Assembly: GCA_947489425.1 (NCBI GenBank)
Contig: CANLDL010000002.1
Location: 744,001 to 808,000 of the forward strand
Reading direction: 5' to 3'
DNA from: an uncultured Pseudomonadales bacterium
GTDB taxonomy: Bacteria > Pseudomonadota > Gammaproteobacteria > Pseudomonadales > Cellvibrionaceae
Length of the DNA: 64,000 nt
Position 1 is the stretch's first letter; each line of letters begins with the position of its first letter. The notes under the pieces are model-generated. The model saw nothing but the letters and a program-made list of their open reading frames with translations, was not told the origin of the DNA and searched no databases. The translations under genes and the position numbers were made by a program. Shown here piece by piece: positions 36,941-48,774 of the stretch.

Positions 36941-37888
36941 TTATTGCTTTACGGTTTTGTTATTGCCTTGCTTGCGATAAGCACCGGGGCCAAAACCTAC
37001 CAGCTTTTTAAAAATACGTGTAAAGGCGGTAACTGACGCATAACCGACGCTCTGGGCAATTTGGTCTACTGACTGGCTACTTTCACGTAACAAAAGCTGC
37101 GCCTGCTGCACACGCCACTGCTTGATATACTGCATAGGCGGCATACCCACAAGTAAGCGAAAGCGTTCAGCAAATAAGGTCCTGGAGAGGCCCGCCTCTA
37201 AAGCCAGTACATGTAGGCTCCATTTTTGCTGTGGATTTGCATGGAAGCACTGTAGGCTTTTACCAATATGGGGGTCGGATATCGCATAGAGAAAGTTTTC
37301 TTCTGTGTTTAGGCTCGTCTGCCATACCTTAATAACATGAATAAAAATAATCTCTGATAGCTTTTGTACGATAGCATTATTGCCCATTTGCGCGCTCAAC
37401 TGTATTTCTGTGAGCGAACGTATTGCATGACCAAGCCAAACTATTTCCTCTAATTGTTTGGCTTTAACCACCATACAATCTGGTAGTTGCTTGATTAATG
37501 GATGCAAAAAAGCATCATCGAACTCCAAATGACCACATATTAGCTGTGTTTCGCTGGCTCTATCCGAAGAACCATACTCAAATAGCCCTTGGCCTGTAAA
37601 ATTACTCGCCGCAAGCGCATCGTCGAGCGCAGCTGATGGACTATCGGCTTTATCGGATAAGATATGTGCCTTGCCATGAGGAATAATAATAATATCGCCC
37701 TTAGACAAATTGACGACAGTCTCCGATTGACCAATACGAACCGCACAAGGGCCGTCGGTCACTAAATGAAATCGCGCAACATTACCTAATTTGGGGACAC
37801 GAATACCCCACGGCCCGTAAAAACGCGTATTAAAATATAAGCAGCCTTTTAGCTTTAAGGCACTTAGCACATCACTTAATATATCCAT
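36941..37888 (-). CDS. AraC-family regulator with cupin domain
   Basis: A 315-residue AraC/XylS-type activator. The N-terminal half carries a cupin-like ligand domain (AraC_binding_2/cupin_6 style, with LSKGDIIIIPHGKAH near residue 75). The C-terminal half has two HTH motifs: WSLHVLALEAGLSRTLFAERF and the second ending in GYASVTAFTRIFKKLVGFGPGAYR. I start at the ATG at 37888, with AGGA 8 bases upstream; the frame continues 14 codons to 37930 without support. It is divergent from a small membrane-protein gene, its most likely target. Ligand unknown. Confidence 0.88.
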   Translation of the reverse strand: MDILSDVLSALKLKGCLYFNTRFYGPWGIRVPKLGNVARFHLVTDGPCAVRIGQSETVVNLSKGDIIIIPHGKAHILSDKADSPSAALDDALAASNFTGQGLFEYGSSDRASETQLICGHLEFDDAFLHPLIKQLPDCMVVKAKQLEEIVWLGHAIRSLTEIQLSAQMGNNAIVQKLSEIIFIHVIKVWQTSLNTEENFLYAISDPHIGKSLQCFHANPQQKWSLHVLALEAGLSRTLFAERFRLLVGMPPMQYIKQWRVQQAQLLLRESSQSVDQIAQSVGYASVTAFTRIFKKLVGFGPGAYRKQGNNKTVKQ

Positions 37889-38006
37889 CTTTACCATCCT
37901 ATTGTTGATTCTGGACGACTGGGCAAGCATTCCGAATTAACGGGCATAGTCAAAATTATCCTCATCGCTAATATAGTCCCTGCATTTACTGACAGAGGAT
38001 ATAGCT

Positions 38007-38372
38007 ATGAAATTTATCACCCCAACTATACATGGCATGCTTGATTATATGGCAGCATCAGCACTTATCATTGCGCCATTTATCTTAGGTTTAGAACAGC
38101 TAGCGCTATGGCTATCGGTAATAGCAGGTATTGGCCTAATCATGTACAGCTTAATAACCGATTACGCATACAGCATTGCTAAAGCAATACCTTTTGGGCT
38201 TCACATTGTCTTGGACTCTACCGCTGCCGTATTTTTTATTATCGCTCCCTTTATATTCGGCTTTGAGGGCATTACAGCGATATACTATTGGGTAATGGGT
38301 GCCGGTGTAATCATGGTAGTTATGTTTAGTGCTATGCAGCAACAGCCTGCTAATAATAAGCCAGCAACCTAA
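38007..38372 (+). CDS. Small four-helix membrane protein (SPW-like)
   Basis: The 121-residue protein is almost wholly hydrophobic, with four membrane helices in two similar halves. The first half has the HGMLDYMAASALIIAPFILG pattern, and the second has HIVLDSTAAVFFIIAPFIFG. The internal duplication resembles SPW-repeat proteins. Function is unknown. GAGGATATAGCT precedes the ATG. It is divergent from an AraC regulator 118 bases away and is ended by an unusually long hairpin. Confidence 0.75.
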   Translation: MKFITPTIHGMLDYMAASALIIAPFILGLEQLALWLSVIAGIGLIMYSLITDYAYSIAKAIPFGLHIVLDSTAAVFFIIAPFIFGFEGITAIYYWVMGAGVIMVVMFSAMQQQPANNKPAT

Positions 38373-38385
38373 ACGACTACTCTAT

Positions 38386-38440
38386 AAAACATCAAAGCTA
38401 CTATTGGGGGAAGATCTCAATAGTAGCTTTGATGTTTTTA
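38386..38440. terminator. Long hairpin terminator between the membrane protein and radC
   Basis: Perfect 21-base arms (38386-38406 and 38418-38438) flank an 11-base loop and end in a T-run, with A's on the other side. It lies between convergent genes and ends 12 bases before the radC stop. The stem is about twice the usual length. Confidence 0.85.
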
Positions 38441-38451
38441 ATCGAAATTAG

Positions 38452-39126
38452 TTACATCCAACCCATTTCTGCCAGCGAAGTTACCTCAAGATCACCTACA
38501 ACCATATGATCTAGAACGCGAACATCTAGAGCCTTTAATATCTTAGCAATGTCATGGGTAAGTTCCCGATCGGCCTGACTAGGCTTAGCAATTCCAGAAG
38601 GGTGGTTATGGGCAAGGATAATAGCAGCAGCGTTATGTTCTAACGCGGCCTTAATAATCTCGCGGGGATAAACATGAGCAGTATTTATAGTGCCTTGAAA
38701 TAATTCTTCATATTTGATTAAACGATGCTGATTATCCAAAAATAACACACTAAGAATCTCACGCTTGCAGTGTCTTAACTTTGCCAACAGGTACTGTTTA
38801 ACCTCAACAGCATTAGCAAACAACTCCCTATTACCTAAAGATTGGGCCAAATGACGGCGCGCCATCTCCAGTACTGCTTGCAGTTGAGCATATTTGGCAT
38901 CACCCAAACCATGAGCACGACAAAATGTCGGCTTATCAGCCTCTAATAAAGGCCTAAGCCCGTTAAATTGCTTGAGCAAATCGCGTGCGAGATCAACGGC
39001 CGATTTACCCACACAACCTGTGCGTAGAAAAATTGCCAACAATTCTGCATCCGAAAGACTATGTGGCCCCGACTTTAGTAGTTTTTCACGAGGGCGCTCT
39101 GCGACAGGCCAATCTGTAATCGCCAT
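38452..39126 (-). CDS. radC: RadC/JAB-domain protein
   Basis: The 224-residue protein has an N-terminal helix-hairpin-helix region (about 1-100) and a C-terminal MPN/JAB domain. The latter has an intact JAMM metal motif HNHPSG-x8-D near residue 171. RadC's role is unclear: it was named for DNA repair, but the JAB domain looks like a metal-dependent hydrolase. AAAGGAG precedes the ATG. It is divergent from coaBC, as in many gammaproteobacteria. Confidence 0.93.
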   Translation of the reverse strand: MAITDWPVAERPREKLLKSGPHSLSDAELLAIFLRTGCVGKSAVDLARDLLKQFNGLRPLLEADKPTFCRAHGLGDAKYAQLQAVLEMARRHLAQSLGNRELFANAVEVKQYLLAKLRHCKREILSVLFLDNQHRLIKYEELFQGTINTAHVYPREIIKAALEHNAAAIILAHNHPSGIAKPSQADRELTHDIAKILKALDVRVLDHMVVGDLEVTSLAEMGWM

Positions 39127-39298
39127 AAATAACTCCTTTTATTAAAATATGCTTATTCCTTAAGCACATAATTACAATTGAAGGTAGCCTAAAACTTATC
39201 TTTTTAGAGCTACGGTTAAACGTAGTGGTTTTTTTATAACTATTTTTTATAAATGCGATAAAAAATGCTATCTTACTCTCTCAATATAGTCAGATCAA

Positions 39299-40537
39299 AT
39301 GGGTAACCCTTGCACTATGGCCGGCAAGTTAACAAATAGAAGAATTTTAGTCGGTATTTCCGGTGGCATTGCGGCCTATAAAAGCGCCGAGCTTGTTCGG
39401 CGCTTAATAGATTTAGGGGCTGATGTAAGAGTTGCCATGACCAAGGCTGCTCAGGAATTTATTACACCGTTAACGCTGCAAGCATTATCAGGTAAACCTG
39501 TATCGACAGATTTGCTCAATACCGAAGCAGAAGCGGCTATGGGTCATATAGAGCTCGCTCGCTGGGCTGACCTTATAGTAATTGCACCTGCAAGTGCGGA
39601 TATTATTTCACGGCTAGCAAAGGGGGCAGGAGACGACATTTTGACAACCCTCTGCCTCGCTAGGCGTTGCCCTTTAGCTATTGCTCCAGCCATGAATCAA
39701 GCGATGTGGCATAACAGCTCAACACAGGACAACCTTGCTACATTACAAAAGCATAACATCCACCAATTTGGCCCGGACAAAGGCGGTCAAGCCTGTGGGG
39801 ATATAGGTTTTGGGCGCATGTCAGAACCTAATGAGCTAGCACAGGAAGTTTGCCAGTTATTTAAAACACGCACACTCGAAGGCAAAAAAGTGGTCATTAC
39901 AGCAGGCCCTACCAGAGAGGCGATCGACCCAGTTCGCTATATCAGCAACTATAGCTCTGGAAAAATGGGTTACGCGCTAGCACAAGCAGCCGCGGAAGCG
40001 GGTGCACGCACCATTCTAATTAGCGGGCCTACAAACCTTGCCACCCCAGAGCACGTTGAGTGCATTAGTGTTGTCTCAGCTGACGAGATGCTAGAGGCCT
40101 GTATGAATCAGGTTTATGAGTCGCATACTCCATGCGATATTTTCATCGCCTCTGCTGCTGTAGCTGACTATCGTCCTGTCGATATTGCTCAGCAAAAGAT
40201 CAAAAAAACTGATCAAGATACAATGATGCTTAAAATGATCAAAAATCCTGATATTGTAGCAAGCATTGCCAATCGAACTGATTCACCACTAATGATTGGG
40301 TTTGCAGCAGAGACTCAAAACGTTCTTGAAAATGCTCAAAGCAAATTGCTCAAAAAGCAACTAGACTTAGTAGTAGCAAATGATGTGTCGAAAACTAATA
40401 TTGGCTTCAATAGTGATGATAATGCCGTTACCATTATCACAAAGGATGCCGTTACTGAGGTGCCAGAAAAATCTAAAGTACAGATTGCAGCTGATATTAT
40501 CGATTATGTGGCTACATATCTCACAAAGAAGTATTGA
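39299..40537 (+). CDS. coaBC: Bifunctional CoaBC (Dfp)
   Basis: CoaBC joins cysteine to 4'-phosphopantothenate and then decarboxylates the product in CoA synthesis. The 412-residue protein has the N-terminal flavoprotein decarboxylase domain (SGGIAAYKSAELVRRL, IELARWADLIVIAPASADI, PAMNQAMW, and the active-site Cys loop GGQACGDIGFGRM). The C-terminal synthetase domain follows (AGPTREAIDPVRYISNYSSG near 201). An in-frame ATG six codons in is an alternative start. The second CoA gene in this window, with coaD at 20114. Confidence 0.96.
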   Translation: MGNPCTMAGKLTNRRILVGISGGIAAYKSAELVRRLIDLGADVRVAMTKAAQEFITPLTLQALSGKPVSTDLLNTEAEAAMGHIELARWADLIVIAPASADIISRLAKGAGDDILTTLCLARRCPLAIAPAMNQAMWHNSSTQDNLATLQKHNIHQFGPDKGGQACGDIGFGRMSEPNELAQEVCQLFKTRTLEGKKVVITAGPTREAIDPVRYISNYSSGKMGYALAQAAAEAGARTILISGPTNLATPEHVECISVVSADEMLEACMNQVYESHTPCDIFIASAAVADYRPVDIAQQKIKKTDQDTMMLKMIKNPDIVASIANRTDSPLMIGFAAETQNVLENAQSKLLKKQLDLVVANDVSKTNIGFNSDDNAVTIITKDAVTEVPEKSKVQIAADIIDYVATYLTKKY

Positions 40538-40573
40538 GTATTAATAAAAAACATCTGGAATTTCCATAATATT

Positions 40574-43931
<3,358 letters not shown>

Positions 43932-44181
43932 TTTTTAATAGTTAAAAATTTAAAGGTTGAATAAAACACCCGAATAGTTGATGATTAAGCTCTCTATAGT
44001 TACATACATTTATCGTTAAAAATAAAAATTAACCCTTATAAAGTTATCTGACCAACTCCGTACTTGCGACTTTAAAATAGATGCCAATCGCTACGGTGTT
44101 CAGCACAGAAGATTATTTCACCCTATAGAAATAATTTCCGATTTATAACAGGGTAATAGTCAACAACAAGTAGTTATAATA

Positions 44182-44790
44182 ATGAATCAAACTTCTACAC
44201 AAAAGATATCACGCCGCCAGCAAATACTAGAATGCCTCGCACAAATGCTCGAAGAGTCGCCTGGTGCACGCATTACAACAGCTGCACTCGCTAGTAAAGT
44301 AGGTGTATCTGAGGCTGCACTCTATAGACACTTTCCCAGCAAAACGAAAATGTTTGAAGGCTTAATAGAATTTATAGAAGAGACAATCTTTACTCGCATT
44401 AAAACAATTATTCAAGAACAACAAAGTGCACAATCACAGTGCGAAAAAATCTTATTCTTATTACTAACTTTTACTGAAAGAAACCCAGGCATTACTCGCC
44501 TATTAACAGGGGATGCACTAACGGGAGAGACCACTCGACTTAGGCAACGAGTTGCACAGTTTTTTGACCGAATAGAAACGCAGTTAAAACAAATTTTACG
44601 CGAAGCTGAAATAAGGGAATCCAAAAGAACCTGCTTAAGCCCAAACATTGCAGCAAACTTTCTATTATCTACAGCAGAAGGTCGTATAGCGCAGTATGTA
44701 AGAAGCGAATTTAAACGGCAGCCAACAGAGAATTGGCAAGAGCAATGGTCGGCTGTAATGGAACAATTTTTTGTTGAAGTGGCCGTATAA
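44182..44790 (+). CDS. slmA: Nucleoid occlusion factor SlmA
   Basis: SlmA is a TetR-fold DNA-binding protein that blocks FtsZ assembly over the nucleoid. The 202-residue protein starts with an HTH domain ([21 protein letters not shown], residues 32-52). It has the SlmA-typical [17 protein letters not shown] and [16 protein letters not shown] stretches and ends [16 protein letters not shown] saw no GTGAGTACTCAC-type site near it. It lies 250 bases after argB and is convergent with the next gene. Confidence 0.93.
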   Translation: MNQTSTQKISRRQQILECLAQMLEESPGARITTAALASKVGVSEAALYRHFPSKTKMFEGLIEFIEETIFTRIKTIIQEQQSAQSQCEKILFLLLTFTERNPGITRLLTGDALTGETTRLRQRVAQFFDRIETQLKQILREAEIRESKRTCLSPNIAANFLLSTAEGRIAQYVRSEFKRQPTENWQEQWSAVMEQFFVEVAV

Positions 44791-44811
44791 AACTAGCCTG
44801 ATAGACCCTAC

Positions 44812-45423
44812 TTATTTTTGATTAGGCCGAATAACTTTAAAGCGCGCAATATCTCTGTCGTGCTCTTCGATTATACGATTAGACTCTTCAATTTTTTGCC
44901 GCTTTTTCTCTAACTCTAACTCACGATCTTTTTTAAATTTTTCTATTGATACCATTGTTTCTTCGGAAACTTCCCGGCCCGCTCTCTCATCCTCAGCCGC
45001 TAAACTCTGAAACAAATCTATCTCAGCATTTATTTTTTCAACATTGAGATCAATCAAACCAATCCGACTTTGGTTTTGAGATAACTTCCTCTGTTTGGCC
45101 GCCTCTATATCATCAGGGTGGCTATAGCGTCTTAGTAGCTGGGTATCCCACTCTTTTAATTGTTTTAAGCGTTCATTTTCAGCCTTTAGTTTAGCTTTCT
45201 CTTCCTCCGAAAGCTCAGGCGGTACACTCTTAATTAATTGACCATCAAAGGTGACAATATCATAGCCTTTTTTAACATACTCGGAAGGAATCCGAGAGCT
45301 AATAACATTTGTTCCCTTTTTATTGACGTACTTATAATAGATCGCATTTTGAGCAAGCACATGCCCACTCAAGGCGATTATTGCAGTCGTACTGATTATT
45401 GCTAGTAAATAACGAATATTCAT
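44812..45423 (-). CDS. Secreted DUF4124-like coiled-coil protein
   Basis: The 203-residue protein has a signal peptide (about 1-24), a short domain with YYKYVNKKGTNVISSRIP (about 29-46) that resembles DUF4124, then a long charged coiled coil rich in Glu, Lys and Arg to the end. DUF4124 has no known activity. It follows pyrE with an 18-base gap on the same strand and is probably co-transcribed. It is likely periplasmic. Confidence 0.65.
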   Translation of the reverse strand: MNIRYLLAIISTTAIIALSGHVLAQNAIYYKYVNKKGTNVISSRIPSEYVKKGYDIVTFDGQLIKSVPPELSEEEKAKLKAENERLKQLKEWDTQLLRRYSHPDDIEAAKQRKLSQNQSRIGLIDLNVEKINAEIDLFQSLAAEDERAGREVSEETMVSIEKFKKDRELELEKKRQKIEESNRIIEEHDRDIARFKVIRPNQK

Positions 45424-45441
45424 CGTATTTCTCGATAAAAA

Positions 45442-46080
45442 TTAAACCCCAAAGTCCTTACGATAGGATTCTATCGCCTCGACCAAGTGTGGTTCATTCT
45501 GCCCTTGCATGTATTGTAGGATATGTTCAAGTTTAACAATACTAATGACAGGAATATCATACTCTTGTTCCACTTCTTGTATAGCAGATAACTCACCTAG
45601 GCCTTTTTCTTGACGGTCGAGACCAATAAGTACAGCTCCTAACTGCGCTCCATGCTCGTTAATAAGGCTAATGACTTCTCTAACAGCAGTACCTGCAGTG
45701 ATAACATCATCAATAACAGCAACTTTACCTTGTAAGGGAGCGCCTACAAGCAAGCCTCCTTCGCCATGCTCTTTTGCTTCTTTTCGATTATAGCAGATAG
45801 GAAAATCTAGCCCATGCTCTGTAGATAGCGCTGCTGATGTCACGGATGCAAGAGGAATACCCTTATAAGCAGGGCCAAAAAGTAAATCAACTTCGACTCC
45901 TGAATCTATTAGTGCTTGTGCATAAAAACTACCCAAAGCTGCCAAAGCAGAGCCCGATTGGAAGCGCCCTGCATTAAAAAAATACGGACTCACACGGCCG
46001 GATTTTAAAGTGAACTCGCCAAAACAAAGCGCTTTATGCTTAATTGCCAACTCGATAAAGGCTTTTTGATAATCTTTCAT
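45442..46080 (-). CDS. pyrE: Orotate phosphoribosyltransferase
   Basis: PyrE converts orotate and PRPP to OMP in pyrimidine synthesis. The 212-residue protein has the [18 protein letters not shown] segment (about 22-39), the flexible loop [11 protein letters not shown] and the PRPP motif [16 protein letters not shown]. The ATG at 46080 has GGA 8 bases upstream; a TTG four codons earlier is less likely. It is divergent from crc, the same arrangement as in Pseudomonas. Confidence 0.97.
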   Translation of the reverse strand: MKDYQKAFIELAIKHKALCFGEFTLKSGRVSPYFFNAGRFQSGSALAALGSFYAQALIDSGVEVDLLFGPAYKGIPLASVTSAALSTEHGLDFPICYNRKEAKEHGEGGLLVGAPLQGKVAVIDDVITAGTAVREVISLINEHGAQLGAVLIGLDRQEKGLGELSAIQEVEQEYDIPVISIVKLEHILQYMQGQNEPHLVEAIESYRKDFGV

Positions 46081-46386
46081 TAATTTTTCCAATAAATAGT
46101 CTACTTTAATATAACATTAGCTTAACTTTGATTTACAATGAGATCTATAATTGCCACCAGAAAGCTGGCTTTATTGACCAAAGCCTTGTTATTTTCTTTA
46201 ACTGGAGCCATATTTAGTAAAAGCCCCTCATCAGTCACAAGCTATTAGCTCATGTGTGGGTCATCTTATTGTAATTTACATAATAATAACCTGTGAATAG
46301 ATTTTCTGGCACCTGCCTTAGAAATATTAAACTTTTTTTTCACAGCCGTCTTTGTGTATCGACAATTTTACTAGAAAGGATTTTTT
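46081..46386. other. Divergent intergenic region pyrE-crc
   Basis: 306 bases that must hold both promoters. I see no gene, no CrcZ-type small RNA pattern and no strong inverted repeat. A TGGCAC at 46307 is not followed by a proper -12 element. Confidence 0.4.
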
Positions 46387-47169
46387 ATGCGTATTATTAG
46401 CCTCAAAGTTGATGGCATACAGCAAGCCGCTGCACGAGGCCTATATGACTGGTTATCAGATCAAGAAGCGGACATTATCTGCATTCAAGATTTACGTTGC
46501 CTTGAGTACGAGACCGACGACGATATATACCATATGGATGGCTATAATGCCTATTTTTTTGACTCTGGTGTCAAAAATTACAATGGCGTCGCTATTTATA
46601 CGCGTGCACTACCCAAAGCGCTCATTTATGGCTTTGGTTTTTCGAGTGGTGTCGATATGGAAGGCCGATACTTGCAGGTTGACTTCGACAATATCAGTAT
46701 CGGCTCGCTATTAGCACCATCAGCTACAAGTAATGCAGAGTCACAAGAAGTAAAAATGCAATTTTTTGATGACTTGCAGGCACACCTAAGCAAAATAAGT
46801 AGAAAGCGTCGAGACTTTATCTTTTGTGGCGACTGGGGTATTGCACCTAAGTCAGATGATGTATCTAACCCAACAGAGCAGCGTCTATTATCTGGATTTT
46901 TACCAGAAGAGCAGCAATGGATGAAACAATTGCCACAGATCGGCTATATCGATGCATTTCGCCAAGGCAATAGTGATAAAGATGAATATTCTTGGTGGCC
47001 TAGCGGTACATTAGGAGAAGGGGACGCTTGGCGCAGTGATTTACAAATTGTGTCTTCATCGCTCACCCAAAAAATCGACTATGCGATGATTTACAAAAGT
47101 AAGTCTTTTTCTTCTCATCTACCTGTTATTGTCGATTATGATATCGAGCTAGAACCAGACGAGTTATAA
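46387..47169 (+). CDS. crc: Crc-like catabolite repression control protein (exonuclease III fold)
   Basis: Crc is an endonuclease/exonuclease/phosphatase-fold protein which in Pseudomonas works with Hfq to repress translation of catabolic mRNAs. The 260-residue protein keeps the fold (MRIISLKVDGIQQAAARGL, a YSWWP segment near 200). The nuclease residues are degraded: the usual QE is QD, GDFN is GDWG, and the SDH triad is SSHLP. That matches Crc rather than a working XthA. Divergence from pyrE, as in Pseudomonas, supports orthology. It is followed by a terminator. Confidence 0.88.
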   Translation: MRIISLKVDGIQQAAARGLYDWLSDQEADIICIQDLRCLEYETDDDIYHMDGYNAYFFDSGVKNYNGVAIYTRALPKALIYGFGFSSGVDMEGRYLQVDFDNISIGSLLAPSATSNAESQEVKMQFFDDLQAHLSKISRKRRDFIFCGDWGIAPKSDDVSNPTEQRLLSGFLPEEQQWMKQLPQIGYIDAFRQGNSDKDEYSWWPSGTLGEGDAWRSDLQIVSSSLTQKIDYAMIYKSKSFSSHLPVIVDYDIELEPDEL

Positions 47170-47193
47170 ATAGATATTTGTACACAAGAATTG

Positions 47194-47223
47194 GTAAAGC
47201 AACCACGGCTGCTTTACTTTTTT
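47194..47223 (+). terminator. Intrinsic terminator after crc
   Basis: GTAAAGCA/TGCTTTAC with an 8-base loop and six T, starting about 25 bases past the crc stop and before the convergent chpC. Confidence 0.85.
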
Positions 47224-47247
47224 AGCCTGCTAGTCCTCGATAACTTC

Positions 47248-47745
47248 TTACAGGCCTAATAACCTTACGCATTCTCGCTCTATTTTCTCTATATTAGGTA
47301 TAGCTGCTTGTTCTCCAGCAACAAATACCTGCATTTGGTCATAATCTTTAGCATTAACTCGGGTATTTTCCGATATTTCATTCGCTGCAACACGACTTAA
47401 TCTTGGAATACCCTGCGTAGGCATACAAATAAATTTTAACTGGCTATTAACGCCCGTACAGTTAAGAACAACCAACTGACTATCAGCTTTAACATTCGGC
47501 AGACTATCACTATTAAGTACCTCATAAGAAACCATAGGGACTTGCACACCCCGCCACAGGAAATTACCTAAAAACCAAGATGGCGTTTCGCTAGATGACT
47601 CAAGATTAACCTGTGGCGCCTGATAAGCAACCATCTCAGCAACACTAACCGTTGGCAGCACTAATTTATAAGTACCCATTGGCACCAATAAACTCGGTAT
47701 TTCTGTAGCGCTATCACTACTTACTGGTGTTGAATTTGAACTCAT
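47248..47745 (-). CDS. chpC: ChpC, CheW-like adaptor of the pilus chemosensory system
   Basis: The 165-residue protein has a CheW-type fold: LLVPMGTYKLVLPTVSVAEMV at residues 19-39 and WRGVQVPMVSYEVL in the middle. It is the last gene of the pil-chp operon. CheW-like adaptors link receptors to the CheA-type kinase ChpA; in Pseudomonas, ChpC is an accessory adaptor. The ribosome site AGGATGCTCAA precedes the ATG. Assignment rests on fold plus position. Confidence 0.82.
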   Translation of the reverse strand: MSSNSTPVSSDSATEIPSLLVPMGTYKLVLPTVSVAEMVAYQAPQVNLESSSETPSWFLGNFLWRGVQVPMVSYEVLNSDSLPNVKADSQLVVLNCTGVNSQLKFICMPTQGIPRLSRVAANEISENTRVNAKDYDQMQVFVAGEQAAIPNIEKIERECVRLLGL

Positions 47746-47766
47746 TTGAGCATCCTATTTTTATTC

Positions 47767-48735
47767 TTAAACATTTGCAGTTGGCAGTATTTTTTCTTTT
47801 TGCAGTCGTTGTAAATGTATTGCCAGATTTTTTACTGAATCTATGACTTTAACGCAGCCGGTATTTTTAATGGCGTTTGGCATCGAATCCGCCGCACATT
47901 GGGCAGGGTTTTGAATCCATACATTACCACCACGACGAGACATTAGGCGCGCGCCTACCATGCCGTCATCACCCATACCCGAAAAGTAAATGACGCCGCC
48001 ACTCCCACCAAAACGATCAGCAACCGTTGCGACTACATGATCGATAGACGGCTTATAAATCCCACGCCAAGGGTAATTCCGCAGAGCAAGAGTACCATCG
48101 GCAAGAATATCAAGCTGCTTATCTGAAGGTACAATGGTTACAGTGTCTACACATAAAACATCACCATGCCCAGCGACACGCCCCTGGTACTGACTATTTC
48201 GTGAAATACTGTTAGCCAACACGACATTATGCTCTGATTCTATATGCTGCACATAAACTAAAGCGAGCTCAAGACCAATAGGTAGCGCATCTAAAAACTC
48301 TTTAACGACTTCGGGGCCACCGGTAGAAGCACCTAACACCCAGACATGCTTTGCCGGTTTTAAATGATACTCGATCACCGATAGTTGGCCAGATACACTC
48401 AGTAGTTTATCAGTCAGTAGACGAGTCCATGAAGCGAAGCCCGGATCATTAACATTGTAAACTCTGCCTTCACCAAAAATGACAGGGACTTTTAATCCAT
48501 ATAACCAACGCTCAAAGACACTAAACTTATCGGGTAATGAAATATTCGAGCTATCGATATCTATCAACCAAAAGTCGACATGTTCATTACTTTTTTCAAG
48601 CAAAAAGAAATTATCGAAAACCTGCGTAACCAACCATGCATCAAAAATGGTAAACCCACAGGATTCAGTAATTTGTCGTAGATGATGCTGCTGTATAATA
48701 GATTCACTAATGATGCCGACATTAAAACTAGGCAT
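47767..48735 (-). CDS. chpB: ChpB, CheB-type methylesterase
   Basis: ChpB removes methyl groups from the pilus chemoreceptor PilJ. The C-terminal domain (about 130-320) has the CheB triad: Ser in GASTGGPE, His in YVQHIESEHN, and Asp in SGMGDDGMVG. The N-terminal 125 residues look like a receiver without the usual acidic pair at strand 1; a WLIDID segment remains at the phosphoacceptor strand. Activation by phosphorylation is therefore doubtful. I use the ATG at 48735, with AGGA 9 bases upstream; the GTG two codons earlier is too close to it. Confidence 0.9.
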   Translation of the reverse strand: MPSFNVGIISESIIQQHHLRQITESCGFTIFDAWLVTQVFDNFFLLEKSNEHVDFWLIDIDSSNISLPDKFSVFERWLYGLKVPVIFGEGRVYNVNDPGFASWTRLLTDKLLSVSGQLSVIEYHLKPAKHVWVLGASTGGPEVVKEFLDALPIGLELALVYVQHIESEHNVVLANSISRNSQYQGRVAGHGDVLCVDTVTIVPSDKQLDILADGTLALRNYPWRGIYKPSIDHVVATVADRFGGSGGVIYFSGMGDDGMVGARLMSRRGGNVWIQNPAQCAADSMPNAIKNTGCVKVIDSVKNLAIHLQRLQKEKILPTANV

Positions 48736-48774
48736 ATGCACTAATCCTTTTTGACATTGTCGGCTTAAATAACA

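Noticed and set aside
46307..46322. Sigma-54-like TGGCAC upstream of crc
   Set aside because: The -12 element reads TTAG rather than TTGC, so only half of the promoter is present.
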